Shown here piece after piece: positions 55,005 to 64,000 of a stretch of 64,000 nucleotides of DNA (its first letter is position 1; each line of letters opens with the position of its first letter). The stretch is from CALXOJ01 sp034120015 (lineage in GTDB: Bacteria; Spirochaetota; Spirochaetia; JAFGXN01): NCBI GenBank assembly GCA_034120015.1, contig JAXEIF010000029.1, forward strand, positions 124,001-188,000, written 5' to 3'. The position numbers were made by a program, and so were the translations under genes. A model generated the notes under the pieces. It was given only the letters and a program-made list of their open reading frames with translations, searched no databases and had not been told where the DNA came from.

Positions 55005-57875
55005 ATGATAAAAGATGGTTTGAATATTTTATGCAGAAAAAAGTTTCATATCAGGGGACTGATTTTCCTTCTTGCCGTGATCGGGTTTATCGGATGTCCC
55101 AATCCGACAGATCAGGGGGGCAGTTCCGTTAAACCGAAGCCTACAGAAAAGAGAGAGGGACTTTTTAATCAGGATATAAAATTGGGAGACGATGTTAAAT
55201 CCGTTGTTAACCGTTTTGGAGAACCTGTTCATGAGCGGGTGCTGACAGAAGAGGGTGCTTATACTGTTACTTATACGGATGAGAAAAAGGCCGTCATGAT
55301 TCTCGATAAAACAGCGCCGCAGCTTAAATTTGTAAATACATCGGCCACTTTTGATTTATATCAGCAGATTCCTTTTGAGGACAGTGTTCCGGGAACAGCA
55401 TACGAGGATGCAGTTTTTTCCATGTGTTCTGAGGAAATGGCTATTCTCGGGTATTCCGGAATCGACAGCTATGTAACATATTCTGCCACATGGCAGGGTG
55501 GAAAGGTTCCGACAACGCCCGGTACCTATGTTCGGGTCTATACCGTAACCGATCAGGCCGGAAATACAGCATCACCGTTTGAATGGCCTGTAATTGTGTA
55601 CGATAGTAAAGGTAATCCGCCTTTTGAGACGGGTTCCATTCTTGTGGAAGGGGGAAATCCGATTTCGGAGCAAACAACATACTGGTTTAAAGAAATTTCT
55701 TCTCTGACTTTTTCTCTGCCGGATTGTACTGCCGGCGGGAATCCCTCTTATTCATGGAAAGTCAATCAGCAGGAGAAATCAACGGCGGCAACATTGTCGC
55801 TTTCGCAATCGGATTTGAAAGAAGGCGCCTATCTTATAACAGCAGCAGTGAAAGATGAAGGCGGACAGGTCGGGTGGACATCGGTTTCTGTGGTTATCGA
55901 CCTGACAAAGCCTGTCGTGAAAAAAGGGCCGGCAGTTGTTTACGGTTACAGTATTGAAGAACGGAAGAATTTTAATGAGACAATCGGTCTGATGCAGATC
56001 GAAGAGACCGGGTCGGGGGTAAAAGAGATAAAAGGCGAATTTCAACCGACGGTTCCGTCGGATCAGGATGTGCAGTTAAATCAACCGTATACAAGATCGG
56101 TTGTCGTTACCGACAAAGCAGGGAATGTCAGTGATCCGTTTACCTATACGATTATTTTCAAAGGATCGATGCAGGAAGATGATGAGAAAAATATGACGGG
56201 AACCGACGCAACGCCTGTTTCCGCTGCCGGTTTTCCTACGCCGACACCGGCGCAAATTGACTGGATGGCGATGGGGCAGTATGCCTTTATTCATTGGGGC
56301 CCCAATGCTTTCGGTGCCGGACGGATCGGTAACGGAGAATGGGGTAACGGATATCCGTACGGAGCGGAAGCGTTTAAACCGACACGAAGTGCGGATGAGA
56401 TCACTCAAGGATGGATAAATGATATTGTCACGGCAGGAATGACCGGTTTGGTTTTTGTGGCAAAACATCACGACGGTTTTTGTCTGTGGGATACGGTTAC
56501 GACGCAGTACTCGGTTTGTAAACAGGGGAGTAATTATTCCTATTATGGTGAAGATTTTCTGAAAGCATTGATTTTAAATATGAAGCAGTATAATGAATCA
56601 CATCCCGAGGCGCCTTTAAAATTGGGGGTTTATGTGTCACCTTGGGATCGTAACAACTGGACTTACGGAGGAGTCGAGCAGGTCGCGGACGGAAAAGATT
56701 TTTATCCCTATTTGGAATATGTATTCAGAACTCAGATAACGGAAGTCATCGAATATGTGGAGACATACGGCGACGGTAAAGTGTCGTTGTTTGAGCTCTG
56801 GCTCGACGGTGCCAATACGCCGTCCGGTTGGTACGGCGGTAAGAGTTACGCCGAACATAAGGCAGAAGGGGCAAATGTTTCGGTTGAAATTGATCCGGTA
56901 ACAAATCGTTCAATAATTCAGACTTTCAACGAAGTCTATGATTGGGAATCAAAAGTCGAAAATCCGAATGAGGCAATGCGGGAAGTTGAATTGCCGGATG
57001 ACTGGAGAGACCGGATTTATGCGGTGGCGCAGGAAGTGGTTGACAGCTACAATACGGCATATAGCACGGAAGTCATGATTTTCGGAAGTCAGATCCGGTG
57101 GGTCGGTAACGAACAGGGATGGGCAGGCCGAACAAACTGGATTACAGGATACGGTGTTTCTGGGGAAGAAAAAAACAATAAAGTCATTCCGGCAGAAGCT
57201 GATATGAAAACTCAAGACGGCTGGTTTTTTACGCCAAACGAAGATAAAGGATCGGCCAAGATGATTGAATTTTGGTACAGATCTGTCGGTCGTAATGCCA
57301 CGTTGTTATTGAATTTTTCGCCGGATACGGCAGGAAGAATTCCGTCGTATAATTTAAATTCTGCTCAAAAAATGTGGGAAACGGTATCGTCTGATTTTGC
57401 GGATAATATTGCCGTCCGCGTTTCCCGAATTACAGCGAGTAATATTCGAAACAATCATCGGAATTTTTCCCCCTATAAGGTTATTGACGGTCAATACGAT
57501 ACATACTGGTCTGTAGACGATGCGGCGGGTGCCGGTTCCGATCAGTGGATTCAGTTGGAATTTGATGAAGCTGTTTCCTTTAATCGCGTTGTACTGCAGG
57601 AAAATATAGCCTTCGGACAACGTGTCCGTTCATTTACTGTAGAATACAGAAACGGTAAAAAGGATACATGGAAGATTCTGCCGTATTCGAATATGCCGAC
57701 AACTATTTCCGGTGATACGGATGACCCGGACATTACAACAACGATCGGGTTTAAACGAATCCTGCGTCTCAATACGGTCAGCGCAACCGATGTACGCGTG
57801 ACCCTGAAAGAGTTTCGAAACGGAGAAAAATTTCCTGTTGCGCTTTCCGAACTGGGATTGTACTACGCGAGGTAA
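55005..57875 (+). CDS. Alpha-L-fucosidase lipoprotein (GH29), first copy
   Basis: 956 residues with a lipoprotein signal whose lipobox is FIGC after an extended charged N-terminus. Next come Ig-like units (about 55-390), each ending near DKTAPQ or VTDKAGN motifs. The GH29 barrel (about 415-780) has MAMGQYAFIHWGPNAF, FVAKHHDGFCLWDT, the nucleophile Asp601 in ELWLDGANTPSG and RWVGNEQGW with a likely acid/base Glu. A C-terminal F5/8-type carbohydrate-binding domain follows (about 800-955, QWIQLEFDEAVSFNRVVLQEN). It would release fucose from host or plant glycans at the cell surface. The nearest paralogue is the gene at 58055. Confidence 0.88.
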   Translation: MIKDGLNILCRKKFHIRGLIFLLAVIGFIGCPNPTDQGGSSVKPKPTEKREGLFNQDIKLGDDVKSVVNRFGEPVHERVLTEEGAYTVTYTDEKKAVMILDKTAPQLKFVNTSATFDLYQQIPFEDSVPGTAYEDAVFSMCSEEMAILGYSGIDSYVTYSATWQGGKVPTTPGTYVRVYTVTDQAGNTASPFEWPVIVYDSKGNPPFETGSILVEGGNPISEQTTYWFKEISSLTFSLPDCTAGGNPSYSWKVNQQEKSTAATLSLSQSDLKEGAYLITAAVKDEGGQVGWTSVSVVIDLTKPVVKKGPAVVYGYSIEERKNFNETIGLMQIEETGSGVKEIKGEFQPTVPSDQDVQLNQPYTRSVVVTDKAGNVSDPFTYTIIFKGSMQEDDEKNMTGTDATPVSAAGFPTPTPAQIDWMAMGQYAFIHWGPNAFGAGRIGNGEWGNGYPYGAEAFKPTRSADEITQGWINDIVTAGMTGLVFVAKHHDGFCLWDTVTTQYSVCKQGSNYSYYGEDFLKALILNMKQYNESHPEAPLKLGVYVSPWDRNNWTYGGVEQVADGKDFYPYLEYVFRTQITEVIEYVETYGDGKVSLFELWLDGANTPSGWYGGKSYAEHKAEGANVSVEIDPVTNRSIIQTFNEVYDWESKVENPNEAMREVELPDDWRDRIYAVAQEVVDSYNTAYSTEVMIFGSQIRWVGNEQGWAGRTNWITGYGVSGEEKNNKVIPAEADMKTQDGWFFTPNEDKGSAKMIEFWYRSVGRNATLLLNFSPDTAGRIPSYNLNSAQKMWETVSSDFADNIAVRVSRITASNIRNNHRNFSPYKVIDGQYDTYWSVDDAAGAGSDQWIQLEFDEAVSFNRVVLQENIAFGQRVRSFTVEYRNGKKDTWKILPYSNMPTTISGDTDDPDITTTIGFKRILRLNTVSATDVRVTLKEFRNGEKFPVALSELGLYYAR

Positions 57876-57918
57876 GTTCCGGAAACGGAGAACGCTCCGG
57901 TGTTATTCGAAATCTTTC

Positions 57919-57946
57919 AAAGGCTCTCGGAAGAGAGCCTTTTTTA
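57919..57946 (+). terminator. Intrinsic terminator after the first fucosidase
   Basis: AAAGGCTCTC/GAGAGCCTTT stem (57919-57928 with 57933-57942), GGAA loop, T run. The same stem closes the gene at 62763. Confidence 0.88.
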
Positions 57947-58054
57947 ATGATCCGTAACCCCAAAACCGCGTATTTTCTATAACATTTGATTAAAATTATA
58001 TACAATATAAATTCATTATAGTAGAATTATACCAAATCAGATTAAGGAGAAGTT

Positions 58055-60820
58055 ATGCGCAGGTCTTTATTGATGATTTTTGCAGCATTTTTAATCGGCT
58101 GTCCTTCCGGTTTTGATGAATCGCAGGGAGCTTTTACGGAAACCCAAAACCCGACAAAACAAAGATCGGGCTATTTTAACAAAGATGTGACTCTGGGTGA
58201 CGACGTTGTTTCGATCACAGATCAATACGGAGAGGTCGTTATTGGCTACAAGCTGACAGAAGAAGGCTCTTATACGATTCAGTATACGGACGGAAAAACC
58301 GAAACCATCGTCATTGATAAAACGGCGCCGTGGATCAGTTTCGTTAATTCTTCGGCAACGTATGATTTATACACGAACACCCCTTTTGAAGACAGTTTGC
58401 CTGAAAACGCTGTCCGAGACGAAGGCGGAAGCGGATACGACGGAGAGTGGCATGCGGTATGGAAAGACGGAAAAGAGCCGACCGAACCGGGTGAATATGT
58501 GCGTGTTTACACGGTTTATGATAATGCCGGGAATGCTTCCGAACCGTATATGTGGTCGGTTGTCGTTTATGATAGTCAGGGCCTCGGTTCGCTTTCTGCG
58601 ATTACCATTACGCCGAGCACAGGTTTTCAGAAACCCGACGATGCGGAGGTTTACTGGTATAAAGACAAAACTTCAAATATCACATTGACGGTCGGAGAGG
58701 TAACCGGCGGTACAGCTCCTTATATATATGCATGGAGAAAAGGGAATGAGGATTTCACAGCAGGGGAGCAGACATATGCCATTCCATCCGATTCATTAAC
58801 GGAAGGAGTTGTCTCTTATGTGGTGAAAGTAACGGATGCGGGAGGACAAATTGCGACTAAAACGATTAACATAGGATTTGATCAAACGGCGCCTGTTGTT
58901 CAGAGAGCTCCGAAAGTGCTGACCGGATACATGACTAACGAAGTTCGACTCGCTTTTCAGGAGACATCCGCTCTTTTGAAGATTATCGAAATTCATTCCG
59001 GTGTTGCTACGATTCAGGGAAGTTGGAAAGACAATCCCGCCAAGATAGACATGTTTACACCATATGAAAGAACCGTTACGGTCACTGACAACGCCGGAAA
59101 CACGAGTGCCGCATTCACCTATACGGTGACTTTCCAAGGCACCATGCAGGAAGAGGATGAGGCCGCAATGACCGGTACGGCAACTGCTGTTTCAACGGAC
59201 GGCTTTCCGCTGCCGTCACAGGCGCAAATTGACTGGATGGCGATGGGACAGTACGCTTTCATTCACTGGGGACCCAATGCTTTCAGTAATGCGGAGTGGG
59301 GCAACGGTTATCCGGCGGGAGCTAACAGTTTTCGCCCCACCCGATCGGCGGATGTGATTACACAGGAGTGGATTGATGATATTGTGACGGCAGGCATGAC
59401 CGGTTTGATTTTCGTGGCGAAACACCATGACGGATTTTGCTTATGGGATACGGTGACAACGGAATATTCGGTCTGTAAAAGCGGAGAGGGATATTCCTAC
59501 TACAATGAGGACATTTTAGTTGCTCTTGTACAAAACATGAAGGAATACAATCTGAGTCATCCCGGACAGGAATTAAAACTGGGTGTTTATGTTTCGCCGT
59601 GGGACAGAAATCATTGGACATACGGCGCTGAGGATGGAGGAAAATATCCTTATCTCGAATATGTATTGCGAACGCAAATTACAGAAGTGATTGAATGTGT
59701 CGAAACAGTCGGGGAAGGACATGTGACAATGTTTGAGCTCTGGTTGGACGGAGCAAATACACCTTCCGGTTGGTATGGGGGTAAAACGTATGCACAACAT
59801 AAAGCGGACGGAGCTTCGGTCAGTGTAACGGTTCTTGACAACGGACGTGCCGATGTCGATTCATTTCGACAAACTTATGATTGGGCAGGAAAAGTAAATG
59901 TTCAGAATCCATCTCATAGCAATGTTTCGCTTCCTTCCGATTGGAGAAATCGTATATACAGTATGGCTCAGGAAGTGGTTGATAGTTACGAACCTGCCGA
60001 GATTATGATTTTCGGAACGCAAATTCGCTGGGTCGGTAACGAACAGGGTTGGGCCGGACGTACCAATTGGATTACCGTTAGCAAAGGATTGGCGGATAAT
60101 TTGTGTATGTACGGATCCGAAGAAGGAGATATTGTCAGACCGGCCGAGGCCGATATGAAAACGCAGAACGGTTGGTTTTATACACCGAATGAAGATAAAG
60201 GTTCTGCCAAAATGATCGAATTCTGGTACCGATCGACAGGCCGCAACGGAACACTGCTGCTCAATTTCTCGCCCGATACGACCGGTAAAATTCCGTCAAA
60301 CAATTTATCATCGGCACAGACCATGTGGAAGACCATTTCTTCGGATTTTGCGGAAAATCTGGCAGGTAAAGTCTTTCGTGTCACGGCAAGCAACACCCGC
60401 GATAATGCTCTCGATTATTCGCAGTACAATGTCATTGACGGAGACTACGAGACTTATTGGTCGGTGGATGACAACAGAACAGAAGGCAATGAATGGATTC
60501 AGCTGACATTTTCCGAACCGGTCTCTTTCAACAGAATAGTTTTGCAGGAGAATATTGCGTTGGGTCAGCGTGTAAAAGAGTTTAAGGTTGAGTACAGTGA
60601 TAACGGAACAACTTGGCAAACGGTGACCTATCCCAATATGCCGACAAGCATTAGCGGCGATACGAATAATCCCGATGTAACGACAACGATCGGATTTAAA
60701 CGAATCCTTCGTTCCGATACGGTGCGGGCAAACCATGTTCGTGTGACATTTACTAATTACCGCAACGATACACGGGTTCCGGTGGCTTTATCGGAGTTGG
60801 GCATTTATCTCGCAAAATAA
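58055..60820 (+). CDS. Alpha-L-fucosidase lipoprotein (GH29), second copy
   Basis: 921 residues, signal MRRSLLMIFAAFLIGC. The domain order is the same as in the first copy: Ig-like units, GH29 barrel with MAMGQYAFIHWGPNAF, nucleophile Asp565 in ELWLDGANTPSG, WVGNEQGW, and a C-terminal F5/8-type domain. The two proteins match closely along the barrel, less in the Ig-like part, and differ in short loops (the region after IHWGPNAF is shorter here). This suggests duplication followed by change of specificity. AAGGAG lies before ATG 58055, and the upstream gap is A/T-rich with several promoter-like sequences. Alternative: one copy acts on another 6-deoxy-sugar. Confidence 0.88.
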   Translation: MRRSLLMIFAAFLIGCPSGFDESQGAFTETQNPTKQRSGYFNKDVTLGDDVVSITDQYGEVVIGYKLTEEGSYTIQYTDGKTETIVIDKTAPWISFVNSSATYDLYTNTPFEDSLPENAVRDEGGSGYDGEWHAVWKDGKEPTEPGEYVRVYTVYDNAGNASEPYMWSVVVYDSQGLGSLSAITITPSTGFQKPDDAEVYWYKDKTSNITLTVGEVTGGTAPYIYAWRKGNEDFTAGEQTYAIPSDSLTEGVVSYVVKVTDAGGQIATKTINIGFDQTAPVVQRAPKVLTGYMTNEVRLAFQETSALLKIIEIHSGVATIQGSWKDNPAKIDMFTPYERTVTVTDNAGNTSAAFTYTVTFQGTMQEEDEAAMTGTATAVSTDGFPLPSQAQIDWMAMGQYAFIHWGPNAFSNAEWGNGYPAGANSFRPTRSADVITQEWIDDIVTAGMTGLIFVAKHHDGFCLWDTVTTEYSVCKSGEGYSYYNEDILVALVQNMKEYNLSHPGQELKLGVYVSPWDRNHWTYGAEDGGKYPYLEYVLRTQITEVIECVETVGEGHVTMFELWLDGANTPSGWYGGKTYAQHKADGASVSVTVLDNGRADVDSFRQTYDWAGKVNVQNPSHSNVSLPSDWRNRIYSMAQEVVDSYEPAEIMIFGTQIRWVGNEQGWAGRTNWITVSKGLADNLCMYGSEEGDIVRPAEADMKTQNGWFYTPNEDKGSAKMIEFWYRSTGRNGTLLLNFSPDTTGKIPSNNLSSAQTMWKTISSDFAENLAGKVFRVTASNTRDNALDYSQYNVIDGDYETYWSVDDNRTEGNEWIQLTFSEPVSFNRIVLQENIALGQRVKEFKVEYSDNGTTWQTVTYPNMPTSISGDTNNPDVTTTIGFKRILRSDTVRANHVRVTFTNYRNDTRVPVALSELGIYLAK

Positions 60821-60843
60821 TAATTTAAAAAGGAGATTTGTGT

Positions 60844-62763
60844 ATGATGAAAAAGATTTTATTATTAACGGTACTGCTGATGGCGTTCATCGGCTGTGAG
60901 GAAACGCCTCTCTCTCAGTATACGGCATTGAAGATAGAGAGTGCCGTTACCTCGTTGTATGTCGGACAGACGGCACAGCTGACATACAAGGCGGAGCCGG
61001 CCGAAGTGAAAGAGGCTGTTGTCTGGAGTTCCAGTGATGACAAAATTCTTTCTGTCGACCAAAAGGGTGCTGTCAAAGGGATGAAAGAGGGAACGGCGAC
61101 CGTTACACTGGTTGCAAAAGCAGATCCGAAATTAGCGTCGTCTGTCAAAATCGAGGTTGTGACCGATCCGAATCCGTCGGAGGTAACGGGGGTCTTTATT
61201 TATGACGGAGAGACGAAGGTAGAGAAAGAATTGACTCTGACATTGACTCGTACGGGAGAAGAGTTTTTTGTAGAGAGAGATTTCGGGGCAGAGGTTGAAT
61301 TTTCTGAAGAGGATAAAGATGTTGATAAGACGGTAACATGGGATCTGGAGAGTCAGAATCCGGAAGGGGTGTTTACTTTGAGCGATACCGGTGTCTTTAC
61401 AGCAAAGGGAAGAGGTGTTGCCGTTATTAAAGCGACCGCAAATGCGGCGCCGTCGGTTTCGGCAACGTTGACAGTGCGTGCCGTAGCGGAAGGTGATGTC
61501 ACTTCCCTGGAAATTGTCGACGCTACCGGATATGCGTTCGCCGATAACAGTCTGATGCTGCTGGAGTCCGGAGAGGGAGTGGGTGTTCAGGTCTTCGTCT
61601 ATCCAGAGAGTGCGGCGCAAACCGCTGTGTGGTCTGTCAGTTCCGATAGAATTCAGATCTGCGATTCAAATGGCGATGCGATTGATAGTACGACGGCATA
61701 TGGTTTCGTTAAACTCAAAGCGGTTTCCGACAGTGGTGAATCGACAACAGATGCGGAGCCGCTGACGGTTACCGCCACGGTCGAGCAGACGGGATTGGAG
61801 CCGGTAACGGCAACTTTGACTGTCGGCGTGATCGAAAGCCCTGTGGTGACTTTAGGCGGCTATACCGATGCCTGGATTGAAGGGGAAATATTAACCGTAG
61901 ATTTACAGGACGAGGTGCAAGAGTTTCTCGAGGTGACCGGGGTAAGTACGAACGACATGACGTATAATGCGCAGGATAACGCTGTGACAGTCGGTTCGGA
62001 AAAGCTCGATGCTTCTTTAACGGTAAGCTATCGAACCGTTAAAGGCAGAGAGTCGGGAAGTACGACGGTGACCGGTCAAATTTACGCTAATACCAACCAT
62101 ATACGCTTCGGGAACAATATTTTCGAGGAAATTAATGATTCGGGAATCGTTTTTTTCGGAAACTCTTTGCCTTCAGGTGTATCAATCGGAAAACGAGAGA
62201 GCGGAGGTCGCTTCGAGGCTGCTGAAGGGGATACACACTATACTTTAGACACAGAAGGACTGAGATTTGGCGGTAATCTGAGAGATATTCGAATTCTATA
62301 TCCCAAGAATTCATTGCCTGATGTCGGTTTTCAGCTTCTGGCATTGAAAGTCAAGTGGACCAGCGCCGATTATCAGCCCAATTTTTATATTGTGGATTGG
62401 CAGAGTGATTCGGATATTTACGCATTCTATTTTTACAAGAACCAGCAGAGCGGATTTGCAAGACCGGGCTGGACTATAAATCAAACGAAATCGTACAGTC
62501 CGGCACCGGTTGTCAATGACTGGAATACCTTTAAAGTTTTCGAAGGCGCAAAAGGCACTACGGTACGTTCGGCCACGGTGAATAACGGTGTTGTCAATGT
62601 ATTCGATGCTTTTAATCCGGACAATCTGGCCGATTTCCGATTTGACAGTCCGAGAGGGGGTAATCTAGAAATTGCGTTCTGCGATGATAATAGCGGAACT
62701 GACCAAAAGGGCGATGTGATTGTTCAATCGCTCAGGTTTTATAACCCAGTAGGGACGAACTGA
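60844..62763 (+). CDS. Big_2 Ig-like domain lipoprotein
   Basis: 639 residues from ATG 60844 (AGGAG upstream), signal MMKKILLLTVLLMAFIGC. At least two Big_2-type Ig units are clear: VWSSSDDKILSVDQKGAVKGM and AVIKATANAAPSVSATLTV, with the VWSS/ATVTL pattern of the family. A third is probable (about 220-330). The C-terminal 220 residues form a lectin-like beta-sandwich candidate (GNNIFEEINDSGIVFFGN ... GNLEIAFCDDNS), possibly a carbohydrate-binding domain. It follows the second fucosidase by 23 bases, likely in one operon with it, and may hold substrate near the enzymes. Function inferred only. Confidence 0.75.
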   Translation: MMKKILLLTVLLMAFIGCEETPLSQYTALKIESAVTSLYVGQTAQLTYKAEPAEVKEAVVWSSSDDKILSVDQKGAVKGMKEGTATVTLVAKADPKLASSVKIEVVTDPNPSEVTGVFIYDGETKVEKELTLTLTRTGEEFFVERDFGAEVEFSEEDKDVDKTVTWDLESQNPEGVFTLSDTGVFTAKGRGVAVIKATANAAPSVSATLTVRAVAEGDVTSLEIVDATGYAFADNSLMLLESGEGVGVQVFVYPESAAQTAVWSVSSDRIQICDSNGDAIDSTTAYGFVKLKAVSDSGESTTDAEPLTVTATVEQTGLEPVTATLTVGVIESPVVTLGGYTDAWIEGEILTVDLQDEVQEFLEVTGVSTNDMTYNAQDNAVTVGSEKLDASLTVSYRTVKGRESGSTTVTGQIYANTNHIRFGNNIFEEINDSGIVFFGNSLPSGVSIGKRESGGRFEAAEGDTHYTLDTEGLRFGGNLRDIRILYPKNSLPDVGFQLLALKVKWTSADYQPNFYIVDWQSDSDIYAFYFYKNQQSGFARPGWTINQTKSYSPAPVVNDWNTFKVFEGAKGTTVRSATVNNGVVNVFDAFNPDNLADFRFDSPRGGNLEIAFCDDNSGTDQKGDVIVQSLRFYNPVGTN

Positions 62764-62783
62764 AAAGGTTTTTCAACTGAAGC

Positions 62784-62811
62784 AAAAGGCTCTCTTTCGA
62801 GAGCCTTTTTT
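62784..62811 (+). terminator. Intrinsic terminator after the Big_2 lipoprotein
   Basis: AAAAGGCTCTC stem (62784-62794) with its complement (62799-62809) around TTTC, then T. It uses the same stem core as the terminator at 57919. The 119 bases from here to the next gene show nothing else. Confidence 0.88.
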
Positions 62812-62930
62812 GTTGCACCTACCGTCGGAAATACCGCAGTTTATACCGACATGTTTTTTCGATGGATTTCATGGTCAATGACGGTTCAGGCCGCCGACTG
62901 TGTCGGTGGTTGTTCCGCAAGATACAGGCA

Positions 62931-64000
62931 TTAACGAATTTTTGTGAGTTCTTCGGAAATATTCATCAGGTAGTCGCCAATGTGTTCGAGATGTTTGACA
63001 AAATCAAGATAAAGGAATTCCGCCCGTACATTCGATCCGTTTTCAATACGGGTTCGGGCAACATGTTTCAGATGGTTTTGGGTATCATTAATATCGTTTT
63101 CCTGCTGGGCTGCTGTTTTCAGAACGGAACTGGGCATTCGGAATTTCAGGTTATTGGCAATCATCATCAGAAAGTTGCGAACCTGTCCGCAGTAAGGTGT
63201 CAGTTCGTTCATCTGCTCCGGCGTAAAAGCGATCTGTTTCTCGATCTGTTTGCGTGAAAGCATGCTGAGGTTCAGACAACTGTCGGCAATACTTTCCAGT
63301 TCATCGGTAATTCGCAACAGAGCAGATACATTGCTGTGTGACTGTTCATTGATTTCTTCATTGGAACATTCGATGAGATAAAGGGAAATCTGTTCCTGCA
63401 TTCGATCGGTAAAATTTTCGTCTTCGATTTGTTTTTCGATTTCTTCTTGTGAAGCCGAAATCTGCTGCTTAAAAATGTCGAAGAAGCGGTCAAACATAGC
63501 AATGACTATTTGGAACATGTGCTGAATTTCGTATCGTGCATTAATGATGTTTAATTCGCCGACTTCACGGAATGAAGCAGAAATGAATTTCAACTCATAC
63601 TCCGGTTTAGAATCTTTCTTATCGGGCATCAGTCTGATAATCAGTTTTTCCAGATATTTCATCGGGCCGATAAAAATGAGCGTATTGATACAGTTGAAAA
63701 TGGTATGGAATGCCGAAAGATGCAGTGTGATGGCTGCATTGGTATACGGAATTCCGGCAGCAGCGGCAGCTTCGATATCGGTCGGGTTAATATTGGGGTT
63801 GCCCGGAACAATGAGGTCGACCAGATGCAGAAAGGGATAAAACAGAATCAGCGCCCAAACGGCACCGAAGGCGTTAAAAAGGAAGTGGGCCAATGAAGCC
63901 CGTTTGGCATTAACCGAGGTGCCGATAGATGCCAGCAACGCGGTAACGGTAGTTCCGATGTTGGAGCCGATGGCAATTGCCGCGGCCTGCGGGTAGTCAA
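62931..64000 (-). CDS. Na+/Pi cotransporter family protein with PhoU-like domain (5' end outside window)
   Basis: The minus-strand frame is open from the window edge to the stop at 62931, 356 residues in all. Near the edge is the Na/Pi cotransporter repeat AIAIGSNIGTTVTALLASIG, followed by membrane helices (FLFNAFGAVWALILFY and others). From about residue 165 of the visible part a helical PhoU-like domain (ISLYLIECSNEEINEQ, NHLKHVARTRIENGS) fills the rest. Such NptA-like proteins bring in phosphate with Na+, or export it; the PhoU-like part may regulate. Start codon and N-terminal repeat lie beyond 64000. Confidence 0.88.
   Translation of the reverse strand, partial: DYPQAAAIAIGSNIGTTVTALLASIGTSVNAKRASLAHFLFNAFGAVWALILFYPFLHLVDLIVPGNPNINPTDIEAAAAAGIPYTNAAITLHLSAFHTIFNCINTLIFIGPMKYLEKLIIRLMPDKKDSKPEYELKFISASFREVGELNIINARYEIQHMFQIVIAMFDRFFDIFKQQISASQEEIEKQIEDENFTDRMQEQISLYLIECSNEEINEQSHSNVSALLRITDELESIADSCLNLSMLSRKQIEKQIAFTPEQMNELTPYCGQVRNFLMMIANNLKFRMPSSVLKTAAQQENDINDTQNHLKHVARTRIENGSNVRAEFLYLDFVKHLEHIGDYLMNISEELTKIR

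Overview
The window looks like the chromosome of a host-associated, anaerobic spirochaete, most likely Treponema or a close relative. The reasons are: many genes begin with lipoprotein signal peptides; the block rpsT - HU - lnt - bactofilin - rho - rpmE resembles the order I recall from Treponema; Fe-S assembly is of the NifS/NifU type; rubredoxin sits next to a peroxiredoxin; and an Na+/solute symporter and an Na+/Pi transporter are present. Species is inference. Base composition is moderate (close to half G+C). There are no rRNAs, CRISPR arrays, prophages or insertion sequences.

Region 1 (1-15.6 kb) is mostly housekeeping. It holds a gene tail, a frameshifted leucine-rich-repeat lipoprotein preceded by six tandem copies of a ribosome-binding-site/start-codon unit, tRNA-Leu, a formimidoyltransferase, rpsT, HU, lnt, bactofilin, pncC, rho, rpmE, surE, nifS-nifU, an NHL/von Willebrand-like exported protein and a hemerythrin/PAS protein. 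Region 2 (15.6-34.5 kb) holds a lipoprotein ceramidase, pyrG, rlmKL-dsbD-acyl-CoA ligase, a TrpR-type repressor operon, a sodium symporter, and hypB - Fe-S flavoprotein - hypA. Region 3 (34.5-42.6 kb) carries a broken micro-lipoprotein, rubredoxin and exported peroxiredoxin, cysE - copA fused in frame to copZ, a TatD-like hydrolase, a lipoprotein and a GH20 hexosaminidase. Region 4 (42.6-62.8 kb) is an accessory surface region. It has five consecutive lipoprotein genes with fibronectin-like or Ig-like repeats. After a tRNA and the glgA - methyltransferase - DUF2156 - argH operon come two large paralogous GH29 fucosidase lipoproteins and a Big_2 lipoprotein. The window ends inside an Na+/Pi cotransporter gene.

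The secreted enzymes (GH20 hexosaminidase, two fucosidases, ceramidase) and the Ig/FnIII lipoproteins together suggest a bacterium that strips host mucosal or dietary glycoconjugates at its surface. There are no SusC/SusD genes; the only sugar-type importer in the window is the Na+ symporter.

Three features stand out. The copA-copZ fusion carries a textbook ribosome-binding site and ATG at the junction, so it could yield both a fused pump and a free chaperone. The first lipoprotein has an 18-bp array that repeats its translation start. At least six genes have a good -10 box only 5-9 bases before the start codon and no Shine-Dalgarno sequence, as expected for leaderless mRNAs.
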